Below, piece by piece: positions 34,673-47,300 of a DNA stretch of 64,000 nucleotides. This DNA comes from Acanthochlamys bracteata (Eukaryota; Streptophyta; Magnoliopsida; Pandanales; Velloziaceae). Each line of letters begins with the position of its first letter. The stretch's first letter is position 1. The notes beneath the pieces were generated by a model. It made no database searches. It was given only the letters and a program-made list of their open reading frames with translations, and had not been told where the DNA came from. The stretch lies in the NCBI GenBank assembly GCA_019914995.1, contig CM034141.1, forward strand, positions 4,256,001 to 4,320,000, given 5' to 3'. The translations under genes were made by a program, and so were the position numbers.

Positions 34673-37345
34673 TCAGTCGACTTCCTCCATCTTGCTCTCC
34701 TCCTGGCCGTCTTCCTCAAGGGCTGGCATGTCAGCATCATCGCCTGCAGTCTCATCTTCATCAATGCTCAGACCCAACTTCAGCATTCTGTGGATCCTTC
34801 CAGCAAAGGTGTTGGGATCATCAAGGCTGAAGCCTGAGGTAAGCAGAGCAGTTTCAAACAGTAACATCACCAGATCCTTCACAGATTTGTCATTCTTGTC
34901 TGCCTCCGCCCTCTTCCTCAGCTCCTCCATTATACCATTATCAGGGTTTATTTCCATGGTCTTTTTGCTGGACATGTATGAGCTCATGCTGCTGTCTCTC
35001 AATGCCTGAGCTTTCATAATCCTCTCCATGTTAGCAGTCCACCCATATTCACCAGTTACCAGACAGCAAGGAGAATCAACAATCCTGTCAGATACAACCA
35101 CCTTCTCAACCTTGTCACCAAGTATCTCCTTCATGGTCTTACAAAGAGGTTCAAAGGCAGCCTTCTTCTCCTCCTTTTTCTTTTTTTCTTCTTCAGTATC
35201 CTCCAGCTGAAGACCTTCCTTGGTAGCAGAGACAAGTTTCTTGCCATCATATTCCTTCAACTGTCCAACAGCATACTCATCAATGGCATCAACCATGAAG
35301 AGGACCTCGTAGCCTTTCCTTTTCAGCTTCTCCAAGAAGGGAGAGTTTTCAACAGCTTTCTTCGACTCTCCGGTGATATAGTAGATGTCTTTCTGACCCT
35401 CCTTCATTCTGGTGACATAATCCTTAAGGCTAGTCATCTCCTCACCACTCTTGGTGGAGTGGTAGCGCAACAGATCCGCAAGCTTCGCTCTATTCTGACT
35501 GTCCTCATGAATGCCCAGCTTCAAGTTTTTAGAGAAGGCCTCATAGAACTTGGTGTAGTCCTCCTTGTTCTCAGCAATCTCTGTGAAGAGCTCGATACAC
35601 TTCTTGACCAAGTTCTTCCTGATCACCTTCAGTATCTTGTTCTGCTGGAGCATCTCACGAGAGATGTTAAGTGGGAGGTCATCAGAGTCCACCACACCCT
35701 TGACAAAACCAAGGTATTCTGGGATAAGCTCCTCACAGTTGTCCATGATGAAGACTCTTCTGACATACAGCTTGATATTGTTCATCTTCTTCCTCGTGTC
35801 AAAGAGATCAAAAGGAGCTCTCCTTGGAACAAACAGAATAGCCTTAAACTCGAGTTGTCCCTCCACTGAGAAATGTTTGACAGCCAGGTGCTCCTCCCAG
35901 TCGTTGGTGAGGCTCTTGTAAAAAGCAGCATACTCCTCCTTTGTGACTTCCTCTGGCTTTCTAAGCCAGATTGGTTTCTGTTTGTTGATGAGCTGCCATT
36001 CATGACTCACCTCCTTTACCTTCTTTTTCTTCTTCTTGTCCTTCTCCTCATCAACTTCTTCTATGTCACCTTCCGCCTCTTTCTTGTTCTCCTCATCCTC
36101 ATCATCACTGATCTCCTTCTCAGTTGTCTTCTCAGTCCAGAGGTAGATGGGGTAGCTGATAAACTCCGAGTGCTTCTTCACCAAGTCTTTCAACCTTCTT
36201 TCTTCCAAATACTCCAACTGGATATGCACAGCATAGATCACTTCAGAGCACATACATGAAGAAAGTAAGATAATATACAAGCTCATATAGAAAACACTTT
36301 ACCTGGTCCTCCTTCAGAAACAGAGTGATCTTAGTTCCCCTTCCAAGCTGCTCACCGCTGGTGTCCCTGGTGACAGTGAAGGAACCCCCAGCTTGGGACT
36401 CCCAAATGTACTGCTCATCATCATTGTGCTTGGTTGTCACGACAACCTTTTCTGCCACCAGATATGCAGAGTAAAACCCTACACCAAATTGGCCAATCAT
36501 GCTCACGTCTGCACCAGCCTGCAGAGCTTCCATGAACTCTTTTGTGCCAGATCTTGCAATAGTACCCAAGTTGTTTACCAAGTCTGCACAAACAATCGTA
36601 TCACAGCAACAAAATTGCATGGATTCAGAAGCATTGCAGGAAAGACGTTCTCACAAAAAATTGAAGCATATTAAAATTGACATCGATATAGTACTCAAAA
36701 CTATAATTGAAGCAAATAATTCCCAGGGAGTCCCAATCGACTGTTTGCACTAAGTTTCATATAAAATTAAGAACACAATCAAAACAAAAATGCTGCGTTT
36801 CTCCAGATGCCCCTAGAAGATCTCCTACATTGGGATAGTTCTACACGGCAACTTCGTTCCAATACTATGCTAAGAAGCCCTCCCAAATTTGCCTCTGATT
36901 TAAACAAGCCTATGTCCAATGTAGGTTAAATTGCAATACAGTCAACAGATTCCAAAGTTAAATCAACTTACCAGCCTTGGTCATGCCAACACCACTGTCG
37001 ATGATAGAGAGCGTCTTGTTAGCCTTATCAGGCACGATCCTGATGAACAGTTCCGGCTGCGCATCCAACTTGCTCTTATCCGTCAAACTCTCATACCTAA
37101 TCTTGTCCAACGCCTACACCCACAAGAAAATCAATCAGCCCCAATTCATCACAGGTTATACACATAAAAATCAAGCAATGACTCTAGAAATAGCAGCTCA
37201 CATCTGATGAGTTGCTGATAAGTTCACGAAGGAAAATCTCCTTGTTGGAGTAGAATGTGTTGATGATGAGACTGAGAAGCTGATTGATTTCAGCCTGGAA
37301 AGCAAAGGTTTCAGCCTCACCACCGGCCATCTGAACATCCGCCAT
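34673..37345 (-). CDS. HSP90: Cytosolic heat shock protein 90
   Basis: Exons on the minus strand: 37345-37202, 37113-36972, 36583-36303, 36217-34673; phases agree and give 703 residues, normal for plant cytosolic HSP90. The N-terminal ATPase domain shows E41 (catalytic, in [10 protein letters not shown]), N45, D87 (IIDSGVGM) and the lid region [11 protein letters not shown]. An acidic/lysine-rich linker at about 220-265 separates it from the middle domain, which keeps the [13 protein letters not shown] loop with the conserved arginine. The protein ends in MEEVD, the docking site for TPR co-chaperones, which marks the cytosolic form as opposed to ER (KDEL) or organelle forms. It folds client kinases, receptors and NLR immune proteins using ATP. 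No defects seen. Upstream heat-shock elements suggest heat induction. Confidence 0.96.
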
Positions 37346-37433
37346 TGCCGTAAATCAAACCTAAAGACGAGAAGAAGCAAAAACGATTTTTTTCAGGCAA
37401 GCGATTGATGTATAGAGAGGGAGATAGGAGGGT

Positions 37434-37442
37434 GTTTATAAA
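37434..37442 (-). promoter_or_regulatory. TATA box of HSP90
   Basis: On the minus strand the site reads TTTATAAAC, about 90 bases upstream of the ATG and just below the heat-shock elements. Confidence 0.6.
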
Positions 37443-37458
37443 GCCGGGTTTTTGGTGT

Positions 37459-37606
37459 TCTGGAGAGTTCCTTCACCATATAATTTAACGTAATTGAAAA
37501 AATTGAAAGAACTCTGGAGAGTTCTTGGGCACTCGGAAGCTTTCATTCCTTCGTTAATTGAACCGAAGGTTCTCGCGCGACCCGCTGTCGAGAATGTTCT
37601 TCTCGC
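37459..37606 (-). promoter_or_regulatory. Heat-shock element cluster
   Basis: Four clusters of alternating GAA/TTC-like 5-mers: GGAGAGTTCCTTC at about 37461-37473, GGAGAGTTCTTGG at about 37515-37527, CGAAGGTTCTCGCG at about 37564-37577, and the best, GAGAATGTTCTTCTCG at 37590-37605. These are the binding pattern of HSF trimers and lie 20-170 bases upstream of the TATA box. Functional heat induction is inferred. Confidence 0.7.
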
Positions 37607-37671
37607 AAAAGTTGGGCATCTTTAGCAAAAATGCACAATTGCACAATCAGGCCAGTTTATATTAGCTTTAG

Positions 37672-37867
37672 AGTTTGTTTACTTTTAAATTTATTTAAAT
37701 TAAAATAAACATAAAATCTAAAATATTTTTTATTAAAAAAATTTTCAAATTTTAATTTTAAACTTATGTTTTAATATAAAATAAATATAAAAATTTATTT
37801 TATTGAATATTTAAATTTATTTTTATAAATTTATTTTCAAAAGTGAATTTATATGAAGTAAATACTC
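37672..37867. mobile_element. MITE-like insertion upstream of HSP90
   Basis: The 196-bp AT-rich segment is flanked by CTTTAG on both sides (37666-37671 and 37868-37873). Its ends are roughly inverted: AGTTTGTTTACTT on the left and, on the complement of the right end, GAGTATTTACTT. It has no coding capacity. The superfamily is unclear. Confidence 0.45.
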
Positions 37868-38335
37868 CTTTAGCATAACCGGAAGAAAAAATTTTATTTG
37901 TCCTGATGAAGGCCAAATTTTGGGCGCATTTGACGTACTTTGAGTAGTAACAAAAATTTATTAATAAAGAGTTGTAGAAAAAAATTGTTTAAAATCACAA
38001 TAATTTATTTTCAGCTACCCAAAGAAAACAAGAAGTTATTTCTAACTTATTTTTTTTTATAAAAAATATAAAAATTAAACCCAATTCTAATAATACCATA
38101 TAGTAACTATTTCTCAATAATTCACTTTCTAATAACTCTTAATAAATGTTGTTATTATGCGTGTTATCTTAAATCACATTTATAAAATACTTTATTGCAT
38201 CTAGTGAAGCACCAATTTTTCCATTTAAATCCAATAATATTCTTCTAAAGACTGCATCTTATAAAGCACTTCACATGTATCTAGAAAGTTAATAATTTTT
38301 TATTATATTAATTTTATCAGTATTACAAACATAAG

Positions 38336-38880
38336 GCTCTGATATCAAATAGAAAGTTGAAACACGAGAAGGACCAAAGAATTTGAAGATCGCATACGAA
38401 GAACAAGTAATAAAAGCAGACTTCATTATCAAAAGTCATGATTCTTAAGTGTAAGGAATCATCTATATATAGGGTTACATAAAAAATGTTGTGGCATTCC
38501 ATATAGGACTCCATATAATGGCGAACAATTATATAATAGTCAGGTAATAATATAAGAAATCTTACGTTTACACTATTACAATAATTACTACAAGAAGATG
38601 CGTCTTGTTAAGGCTTTGTGATGGCCATGTGATGATCATCTAGCTATGTTGGAGATAAAATAAAATCCCTTAATAGTGATTGATGTTGATGTTGATGTGA
38701 TGATCGTCAATCGTTGATGTTGAGTGTGGCCAAAGTGCCCAATCTAATGAACGATGGGTTATTTATGTTGTGAAATCATCCCAATGCTTAAAGGGTGTAA
38801 AGTTTCTAGGAAACTACGCATAAAGTTTCTAGAAAATTATGAACAATTTGTTCGTTATCTTTCAAGGAGTTTATAACATT
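38336..38880 (-). mobile_element. Possible copia LTR fragment with primer site
   Basis: The complement of 38336-38348 reads TGATATCAGAGCC, close to the initiator-tRNA primer site of copia elements. The text on its LTR side contains a TATATATAG box (about 38464) in the right orientation. The outer limit, near a TGTTATAAACTCC-like end at about 38880, is a guess, and no target duplication or internal coding region was found. A broken fossil at best. Confidence 0.35.
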
Positions 38881-40538
38881 GTTTATGAAAAGAATGGTTT
38901 TCCCTACATAGATAGGAGATGTTCTGAAACTGCAACATGATTTGTCTCATTAAAGAATTCTTATGCTGCTTGCAACCTTTCTTCATCTTCTCAAGTCTTT
39001 CTTGTTGAACTTTTTATTAAAGATTACTTCTTCAATCACTTTGTAGAGTTCTTAGAGTTATATAGCTTGATATAGCTTGATGTATTCTCTCGCTTCCTAG
39101 AGTTTTCATCTTCTATGTCTCATCTACTTTTTTAATCTAGTATAATTGTTATTATATCTATATTCCATCTCCTCGGTTGATCAATTATGGAGAGTTTTAG
39201 ATCTAATAGTCTTGAATTTGTTTTGCAAAATCTTCTTTGTCAAATGATGAAACCATAATGCTATTAACTCGTATTGTGGCCTTTTTGTACTGCTCCATCA
39301 ATTCGTTTTGTAGTATCTTGGTGCCATGTCGAACTATTTTAGTAGATTATCCAAATATAAAGGCTTTTACATGTTGTTAATTAGCTTCAAAGTTGTTTGA
39401 AGTATTAATATTGTACGTGTAATTTTTTTCTTGCAGTGCTCTGGTAGTCTACAATAGTGGCCTTTTGGTTGTGTTTTTTTCTGTAATTTTTGTTTTCTGT
39501 CACCATGCTATCGTGCTGGATTATAGTGAGATGCGATTCGAACAAGAAGGGGTACTTTGTACATGTGCCATATCAATATCAAAATAATATTTGCTCAATT
39601 GGACAAGATATCTTTAGGTATCCATCTCCAAACACGATACGAATGGGGGTATTAAAGCAAAGCTATGTTCATATGTTTTATCTTTGCCATGTTTGTCTAT
39701 AAGAGTACCGAGAGATTTTTGGATTCGTACATCACATAGACTTGGTTGTCCATAAAGTCAGAGATTTTAGTTTATCTAACGGTGATCAATGATATAAAGA
39801 AATAAAATTTTCTTGTATGATAGTAGCCTTTCCTCCAATCTAGTAGAGCATGTAGTGTAAGTTGTTCCATCCCAAAATATATACTGTAATTGGGTGTATA
39901 TAATAGTTGTGATATTTTTTTCTGGTCTATGGCTTTAGCCATGTGAACTGACTTAATTTTTCCTCAATAGATTTTTTTTTATATTTCTTGAACTAATTGC
40001 TTTTTCTTTCAAGGAAAGGAAGCACAACTAGTAAATACGATTTCTTCATATTGAAATTATTCATCTGTTGAGAAGAATATCCTATCATATTGTTTCTTTA
40101 GTACGTTTTTAACCATAATTTTCTTTAGCTTAACGATCAAACTCCACAATATTTTATGGGTTTGATATCAATTTTTATTATTTGGAGCATATTTATAATG
40201 GAGTGGTAGACTCTAGTTTTAATTTTTACGGAGATTTTTCCAACTACTAGAAATTGAACAACTATCTTACCATCTTCCATAATTGCTTATCGGGGAAGAT
40301 GTTCATACTATTTTTTTAATAATGTAATAGCCAATAAAAATAATTTTTATCTTTCTATTCTTTCACTTTCTTTGACCCTAATAACTACGAATAGATAGAG
40401 CATCCCTTACTTGGGATTTATAGTAATAGATAAGTTTCGACATAAGAACCTTACTGCTCTTCCGGCATTTAGACTTTCCCAATTAGGTCTTAGGACCACA
40501 AGCTTATACTCTAACTTCATAGATACGGAGCATAATAA

Positions 40539-40934
40539 GGGGGCGTTTGGTAGTGCTTATGAAATAAAGATTTTCTAAAATGGAGAGTATTTTTATCTTT
40601 TTTGAAAAACGAATTTTATTTTTTTACTTTCAAAAAAATAAAAAAAATATTCAATAAAAAGATCTCATTTCGTAGAATTTTTTTACACTATCTAAATTTT
40701 TAAATAAATTTTTTAAATACTTATAAAATATATATTAAAAAACGTAAAATAAAAAAAAAAAAAAAAAGAACTCTGTTTATGATAAGCTAAGAAATGAAGT
40801 GAGCAAAAAGCCTAAAATCTAAATTTTTTCTACTCTCTCCCGCTTACCGTTTCGGAAATAAAGAAGTAACCTTCAACTCTAACTTCTTTAGCTTATTGTT
40901 TTTACAATATTATGAAATAATACCAAACATACTC
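40539..40934. mobile_element. MITE-like element, AT-rich family copy 3
   Basis: The left end is GGGGGCGTTTGGTAGTGC, and the complement of a possible right end at about 40934 is GGAGTATGTTTGGTATT; both share GTTTGGTA. The core (TCTCATTTCGTAGAATTTT and the following AT-rich text) is clearly related to the copy at 2625-2882. No matching target duplication was found, so the right limit is uncertain. Confidence 0.45.
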
Positions 40935-41392
40935 CACACAATTAAGCTAGCATATTGTTAGATAAGAAACAAATACTAGAAATAAATTTTACAAAATTTT
41001 TAAAAATTTCAAAAATACAAAAATTTATACATAATAAATTTATTTTAGAATAAATTTATACTTTTACAAATTATGTTAAAAACACTAAGAACTCTGAACA
41101 TTAGTCTCTTATATTAGATTGAGAGTGAAGCGTGACGAAGACTAAGAAATGAAGTGAGCATAAGGGAAACTAGAGTTTATTACTAAAATCAATGCATTTA
41201 TAATAAAGAGCGGCCCAAAATTTCAATTTCGCTTCCGCTTTGTAAACAATATATCATATCAGCTATTCGTCTCCTTTGATTCAATACTCTCCCGCGTTCG
41301 CGATAAAAACCCTAAATCCTTTTCCCGATTTATCTTTGAATCACAAGCGTTATACTAGAATCAAGAGCTCGATCATTTGACCTATCGTTCCC

Positions 41393-44300
41393 ATGGGGAA
41401 GCGGAGGGAGCGCCGGATCGCGGCCATGGCGGCTGGTCGTAGAGTTAAGCTCGATATCTTCGCCGAGCGCTCCGGTATTTGATTTCATGCTTTTATCTAT
41501 CTATTGTTTCTTTATTGCTTGTTTTGATTGAGTGCAAAACGACGGATGTTGAAGGTGGTGGGATCTATCAATGTTAATATTATAGACTTTATAGTTTCTG
41601 AACACCAATTTGAATTGCATGCCATGCTAGCAAATTGTTGGCATTAACCTTTTCATGCTAGTTATTGCTGTACAAGTTAGCAAAGAGCGTGAGAATGATG
41701 TTTGAAGTTATACGTTTTAGGGATTTTGTATGATTATTACTAATTCACTGATTAGCTGGTTAAATTTGAGGTACATGTCATGCGACCTGATTGTGTCTTT
41801 TAGTTTTTTTGTTTTGTAAGTTACAGGAGAAGTAATTAATGTATATGAGTTGATGTTTGTAATTATAACATGTTTGAGATGGTATTTATGACTTCACTGA
41901 TCAGCTGGTTAAATATTAGATTTTTGAAAATTTTGCTATTCTTGGAACTTGAAGGTCCCTTTTCTGGGTCATCTGTTTATCAAATTAAAACTTGAGATTG
42001 AGTTTTGGATCCATTAGTTTCCTTTTGTAATAGTTTGAGGAGTCTGAAAAGTTGGATGCTATCAACTTGGCTTATATAGTCTCATATCTTCTAAGACGCA
42101 TCATGTATTTCTATGGACTCATTGTGTTTCTTTTCATGCTACAAAGTCATCTTGTATTGTTTTATACAATGGTTGAATTAGAGAGAATTGATGATCTGGA
42201 TTTTAGACTTCAAATTTAAACCACAGATTGTTAATTCAAGTAAAGCAGTTGGCTGCTGCAAATGGTATTGTGCTACGTGCAACTGTTCTGCTTTTGGATG
42301 TTCATTATCAGGTCTAGGACTTTATGCTTATAATTTTTTAGACTTGAATGATATGCAGCGGTTGCTGTTTCTCTTTTTCTTGCTTTTCTTTTGGCTACAG
42401 GTGAAAAGGAGAGTTCTTCTATGCATGATGAAGTTGGTAAGGATCAAAATGGAGACCACAATGATGGGGTTCGAAACTCATCGTCTCCCTCAGGTGGGTT
42501 TCATCGATATTCTTCAAGGACTAGATAGAGAAGATATACCTGTAAAGCTTCTTTTTGGTGCAAATCTGGCATTCTTTGACAGCTTCTAGGCGTATGGGAG
42601 ATTTCTGAAGGATATTGTTGCCATCTTGGTTGGTAGGTCTCTAGCTCTATTTGGCTGTGCATCTTCAAAATGATTGCCACATGATTGTGTGTTATCATAT
42701 AGTTGAGCATATAATCTCTTGATATTACTTTGCTTAGGCTTCTAAAGGAAGGAAAAATAAAATAAATAGATATGTATACTCTTAGTTTCCCTGTTTCTTG
42801 GATTACTGTCAACTTTAGCTAAGAAAGCTGCTTCACCTTTTCCAGAAAGTATAAGTACCTCTTTAGGATTTTCTTACTTCGTATCTTAGAAAATATGTGA
42901 CACTTTTCAGGGAAGAAGCAGGAGAATCCCCTATCTTTACTTGAGCAGTACAGTGATGATGAATCTGATGATGTTGTCCTTGAACAACATAATAATGCTG
43001 GTGTAGATAGTTCTCCAACCAAACCAAATGTTAAGGTGATGTAGAAGTTTTCTTGCTTTCTTATATCGTCATAATCTCTGTTAGTTGACTTTGACCATTC
43101 AAACAATGTTGGAGTTCCTTGATTGTATGTTTTCTTTGAAAATTTGTGATTTCCTATAGGAGAATTACAGCATTGCACATTTTCAGAAATGGTTCGGATG
43201 TAAAGTGTACTGATTATTTTATATAATTGGCAGTGCCTTAAGTTGACATGTCTATTTTTGGGTCAAAACTGAGGCTGATGTTGTTTGTGGAAGAGTTTCT
43301 TTAGAGATGAAAATAGTGTGAAGTAACATGTCATGCTTGCATAATGCTAGTGTCTGCACTTCTTTAATTTCATATAAGCATGCATGCATGCATGCATTTG
43401 GAACAATACTATTTGTGCATTTGTATATTCTATGGTTAGAGGGTAATTTGATATATCTATCCACACTCATTCCGGAGAAGCATGGTCCATGTTACTCCAT
43501 AACCCCATAGGTCTTTCTATCATACTTATAATTGAAAGTTTTCGGTTTTATGTTTTTTCTTTCTTGAGAATTTTTTTTTTGAAAATTTAGTTTTTATGTT
43601 ATTTTCTTAAGAAGTCTCTAGGTTTGTAGGAAGACTAGGATTGCGGAGATCCCCACTTTGGCTATTTGTCTAGAAACTCTTATCAGTCATCTCCTTTCTT
43701 AAAGTACACTCTTTCTCTTTGCTTCTTATGCTATATTTCTGTCCATATAGGCATAAGTATTTGTTTGCAAATTGTATTTAGAAAAAGGTTCTTTTTTCTC
43801 TTGCAGAATTTAAGAATTATCTTTATATTCAGCTTTAAATTTGTTTTGATCCTGTCATCTTGTGTTGTTGGAAGAGTCCCTTAGATAGATCCTTTGGGGT
43901 TTCAGGGACCTTTCATTGTCAATGATGTTGCAATGGACTATAGGTGAAAGTGATTTGTAGATGCTTACAACTATTTTGTTGCTTCTAATGTTCGATAAAT
44001 GATGGAAGGTTGATATCACAAGGATCTGGATTATGTTTAGATGTATAGGAGATACTTCTTCTATCTTTATAGTGATTGATGTGTTAATGCACTTTGATGG
44101 TTGTTGTTTTGTTCTTCTGACGATTTTCTTCTTACCTTTCTCCATTTCATAGAGAACATGCATTATTGTGGGAGACAAAATATTAATATCGTTGAAACAC
44201 TTTCTATCTTGTCAATATTTTTTATGCACTAGTAGCATTTTGAAATTTCCACTGAGTTACTATTTCCCATTTTCTAACTTTTTTATGTTTGTTCCCTTAG

Positions 44301-47300
44301 ACCTTAATTCTGGCCATTATATTCAACTGAGCTTAAGCTTCTACTTTGTCAGGATTCTTGATTTGTGTATTGGTGAATTGCATATTGAAGTGTTTTCTTT
44401 TGCTCTAACAGGCAGATGCCTACAGTGATGTTGGAGAGGACCTAAAACACTGTAGTGACAGTGGTGCCACTGCTGGCAAAAATGAACAGTGTGCAGATGA
44501 AGCTGGTAAGAACCTTGATTTTAATAATCGTACCGGTGTTCAACAAATTGAAAATGAAAGAAGTCAGGTTTCTACTTCAGAGGCTTCTGAAACTAGTACG
44601 AATAAGGAAAGGGCTGGAGTTTGGAAAGTCCTAATGGATGAACAAACTAATAGATACTATTACTGGAACACGCTAACTGGGGAGACTTCATGGGATATAC
44701 CTAGTGATATATCCTTGACTGCACAACAACAGCATATTTCTTCTGAGAGTGAAGAAAGAACTGACTCTCTTGTTGATGCAAATACTTCCGTGAAATTGGA
44801 CCCTGCTTATGGTGCAAACAGTGATGCTTCTGCTTCTGACCTGATTGTAGATGTTATTCCGAATTCAGGAATTGCTAGCTATGGCTTCCAGATAGGGATG
44901 GTAAAAGGAAGTGAGTCGGGCTTGCACTTGTTCTACGATTCTAATAAACTTTTGACTAATTATAACATCCATGAAAATGGTGTCTTATATGGCGGATCAG
45001 CTACAATGGCTGAGGTTGTTGCACTTCAGCAATCAGATATTCTGCTGGCAAACACTGACACTAGTGTCTATGGTTGCACAGAAACTGGTATAGTAGATGT
45101 CCATTCTGCTCGACTTGTCAACTATGGTGAAAGCTTGTTGCAACGGCTAGAGTTGATTGCGAGGTATTGCCTTCTGCGACTGCCACATTCATATCTATGT
45201 TATCATGGTATTCAGAAATATATTCTCCTTAAGGATTAATTATTTCTGTACTAATATTGTGGATAACATAGATGACTTTAACATGCCTAGCTCTTTCAGA
45301 TATGCTGACTCCTAGTCTGTGTAAGTGAGGTAACTTGCAAGTAGCATGCTAGTTGGATTGGATATGGATAAGAATTGTCTCAGTAATTTTGGCTCCATGC
45401 TCTATCAATTTTGGGTAGTTAATTAAGTTAACTTGAGCTCTTAGTGGAGCAAATTAATGTTAATTTTGTGACTGTTATCTATTTATTATTTTTCTATTAT
45501 TGTTGGTGTTCACTCTGTATTTCAGAGTTCAGTAATTTCAGTTTCTGAATTATAATAATTTTTAGTTGATTGATGTGACATAGCTTCGATTTTTCTCTGA
45601 ACTTTCATTCAATTATGCCATTGGTTCATCTTTTCAACTTGTATTTATGCACTCACTACTTCATTCTATTGTATGGTCAGAGCAACTTGTTTATTTTTCT
45701 TCTCTACTTGGTTTTGTCGAATCTTCTTTTCTCTTCTCTGCATTGTTTCACGTAAGTTGTCTTTATGTTAGTAAAGTTTTGTACCTCAGTGGGGTGTATC
45801 TGTGTTCCAGTACGAGGACATGGTTGGCCTTTGCTTTGAAAAGTGAAACCATAAAAAGCTGAGAGTCAGATTAAGTTCTGTTTTTTCTCGTCTGTTCTAT
45901 ACATGAACATTACCATTTTCTATGTAGACGTTATTGAACAATCTGAAGCGTGGAGCATGTTGATATGTGGTTCTATTCTAGTCATTTTGTGCCCATATGT
46001 TTTTTATGCCTTCTTCATATATGCTCAAGAATCGATTATATATGTTGAAGAATGATTATTCTTGGCAATTAGTTCATTTCAACTATTTTAAGCCCTTTTT
46101 GTGAGTCGTATACTGGCCTTTAGATACAAAAATTTATTGCTATAAATATGTTGACTGTGTTTTACTACTCTTTTCCGTTGCATGCATTTCACTGTTCTTA
46201 AAATTTTGGCATCCACTTTTATTTCCCATGCTTATCTTAGTATTCTTGGTTCCATATATCATAAGAAGTGCCACAGTTGTTTTCAGTTATTTTATGATTA
46301 ACTAAATGCGACCGTTCACCTTTGGAACACGTGGTTATAACTTCCCTCCTTTGATGTTATCCCCTATACACGTTTTGTCAGCATTGACTTGCCCTCTCCC
46401 CATGAGGGCATTTTATAAATATTTAAAAGTAATGGCATTTGCTCCTGGGAAAAACTAAAATGCCTCAGGCTTCTTGAAAATTTTGAGGACTTGATTTTTC
46501 AAAACTTTTATTGTGGATAACCTCGTAATATGCTTTGATACATATTCTTCTAGGGACAGCAGGTAGGTAGGTTTTGCACCTTTCTTACTTGGTTACTATT
46601 GTGAATCTTCTATGACCATCTTCTTTTATAGTATCACTTGTATTTTAAGTATTCCTTTTACACATGTGCGCTCTTATCAAGATCGTAGTTTTCCCATCAT
46701 CACTTTGCGTAAGTTGAGCTAATTGATTTGGCATGAAGTCTGCAAGCCATTGTTCTAATTGTTGTGAGTGTGTTGCCTCGTCATAAGTTGCTAATCTGAT
46801 GACTTCAATTACCTCCTTCAAATTTGGATCTGTATATGCTAGAATTATTTTTCTTGCTTATTTTAAGAGAAAATACATCTAAACTATTACATTCAATAGT
46901 AATATGAAATTTTTATTTCAGGTCTGGGAACCTGTTGGCGGGACATGAAGCAATTAGGAAGGAAATCGAAATTAGGATATCTGATTGCAGAGCTCTCTAT
47001 TCATATGGATCGTCTTTAATTCCTTTCTGGCTGCATACTGAGACACAGCTCAAACTGCTGGATTCCACAATTGCCAAGGAAGAAGCTATTCAGGTCATGC
47101 AGTCAGAAGATCTTAGTGAGTTGGAGCCACCAGCTCAGTTCACTCCAAGAGATGAAAAATGTCAATCCCGAGTAGTAGATCCAGGATCAAATCCACTTAC
47201 GACAGGAAAAGACACATCCAGCAGTGTCTCTGAAGAAGATAGTAGCTACGTAGCCATCGCAGAGGATAGTAAAGATAGTAAAGCAGCTGGAGAGATTCTC

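Larger units (their letters stand above)
37874..41392. other. Intergenic spacer
   Basis: AT-rich, with a probable LTR fragment at about 38336-38880, a MITE-like copy near 40539 and a 19-bp direct repeat (CTAAGAAATGAAGTGAGCA) at 40787-40805 and 41142-41160. The stretch 39.0-40.5 kb holds no frame or motif I can assign. The last 150 bases are the probable promoter and leader of the WW-domain gene. Confidence 0.5.

Noticed and set aside
34692-36259. Several plus-strand open frames across HSP90
   Set aside because: Shadows of the minus-strand HSP90 exon, whose protein matches a known family along its full length.
42188-42589. 133-codon frame overlapping exon 2 of the WW-domain gene
   Set aside because: Different frame from the exon and mostly intron sequence.
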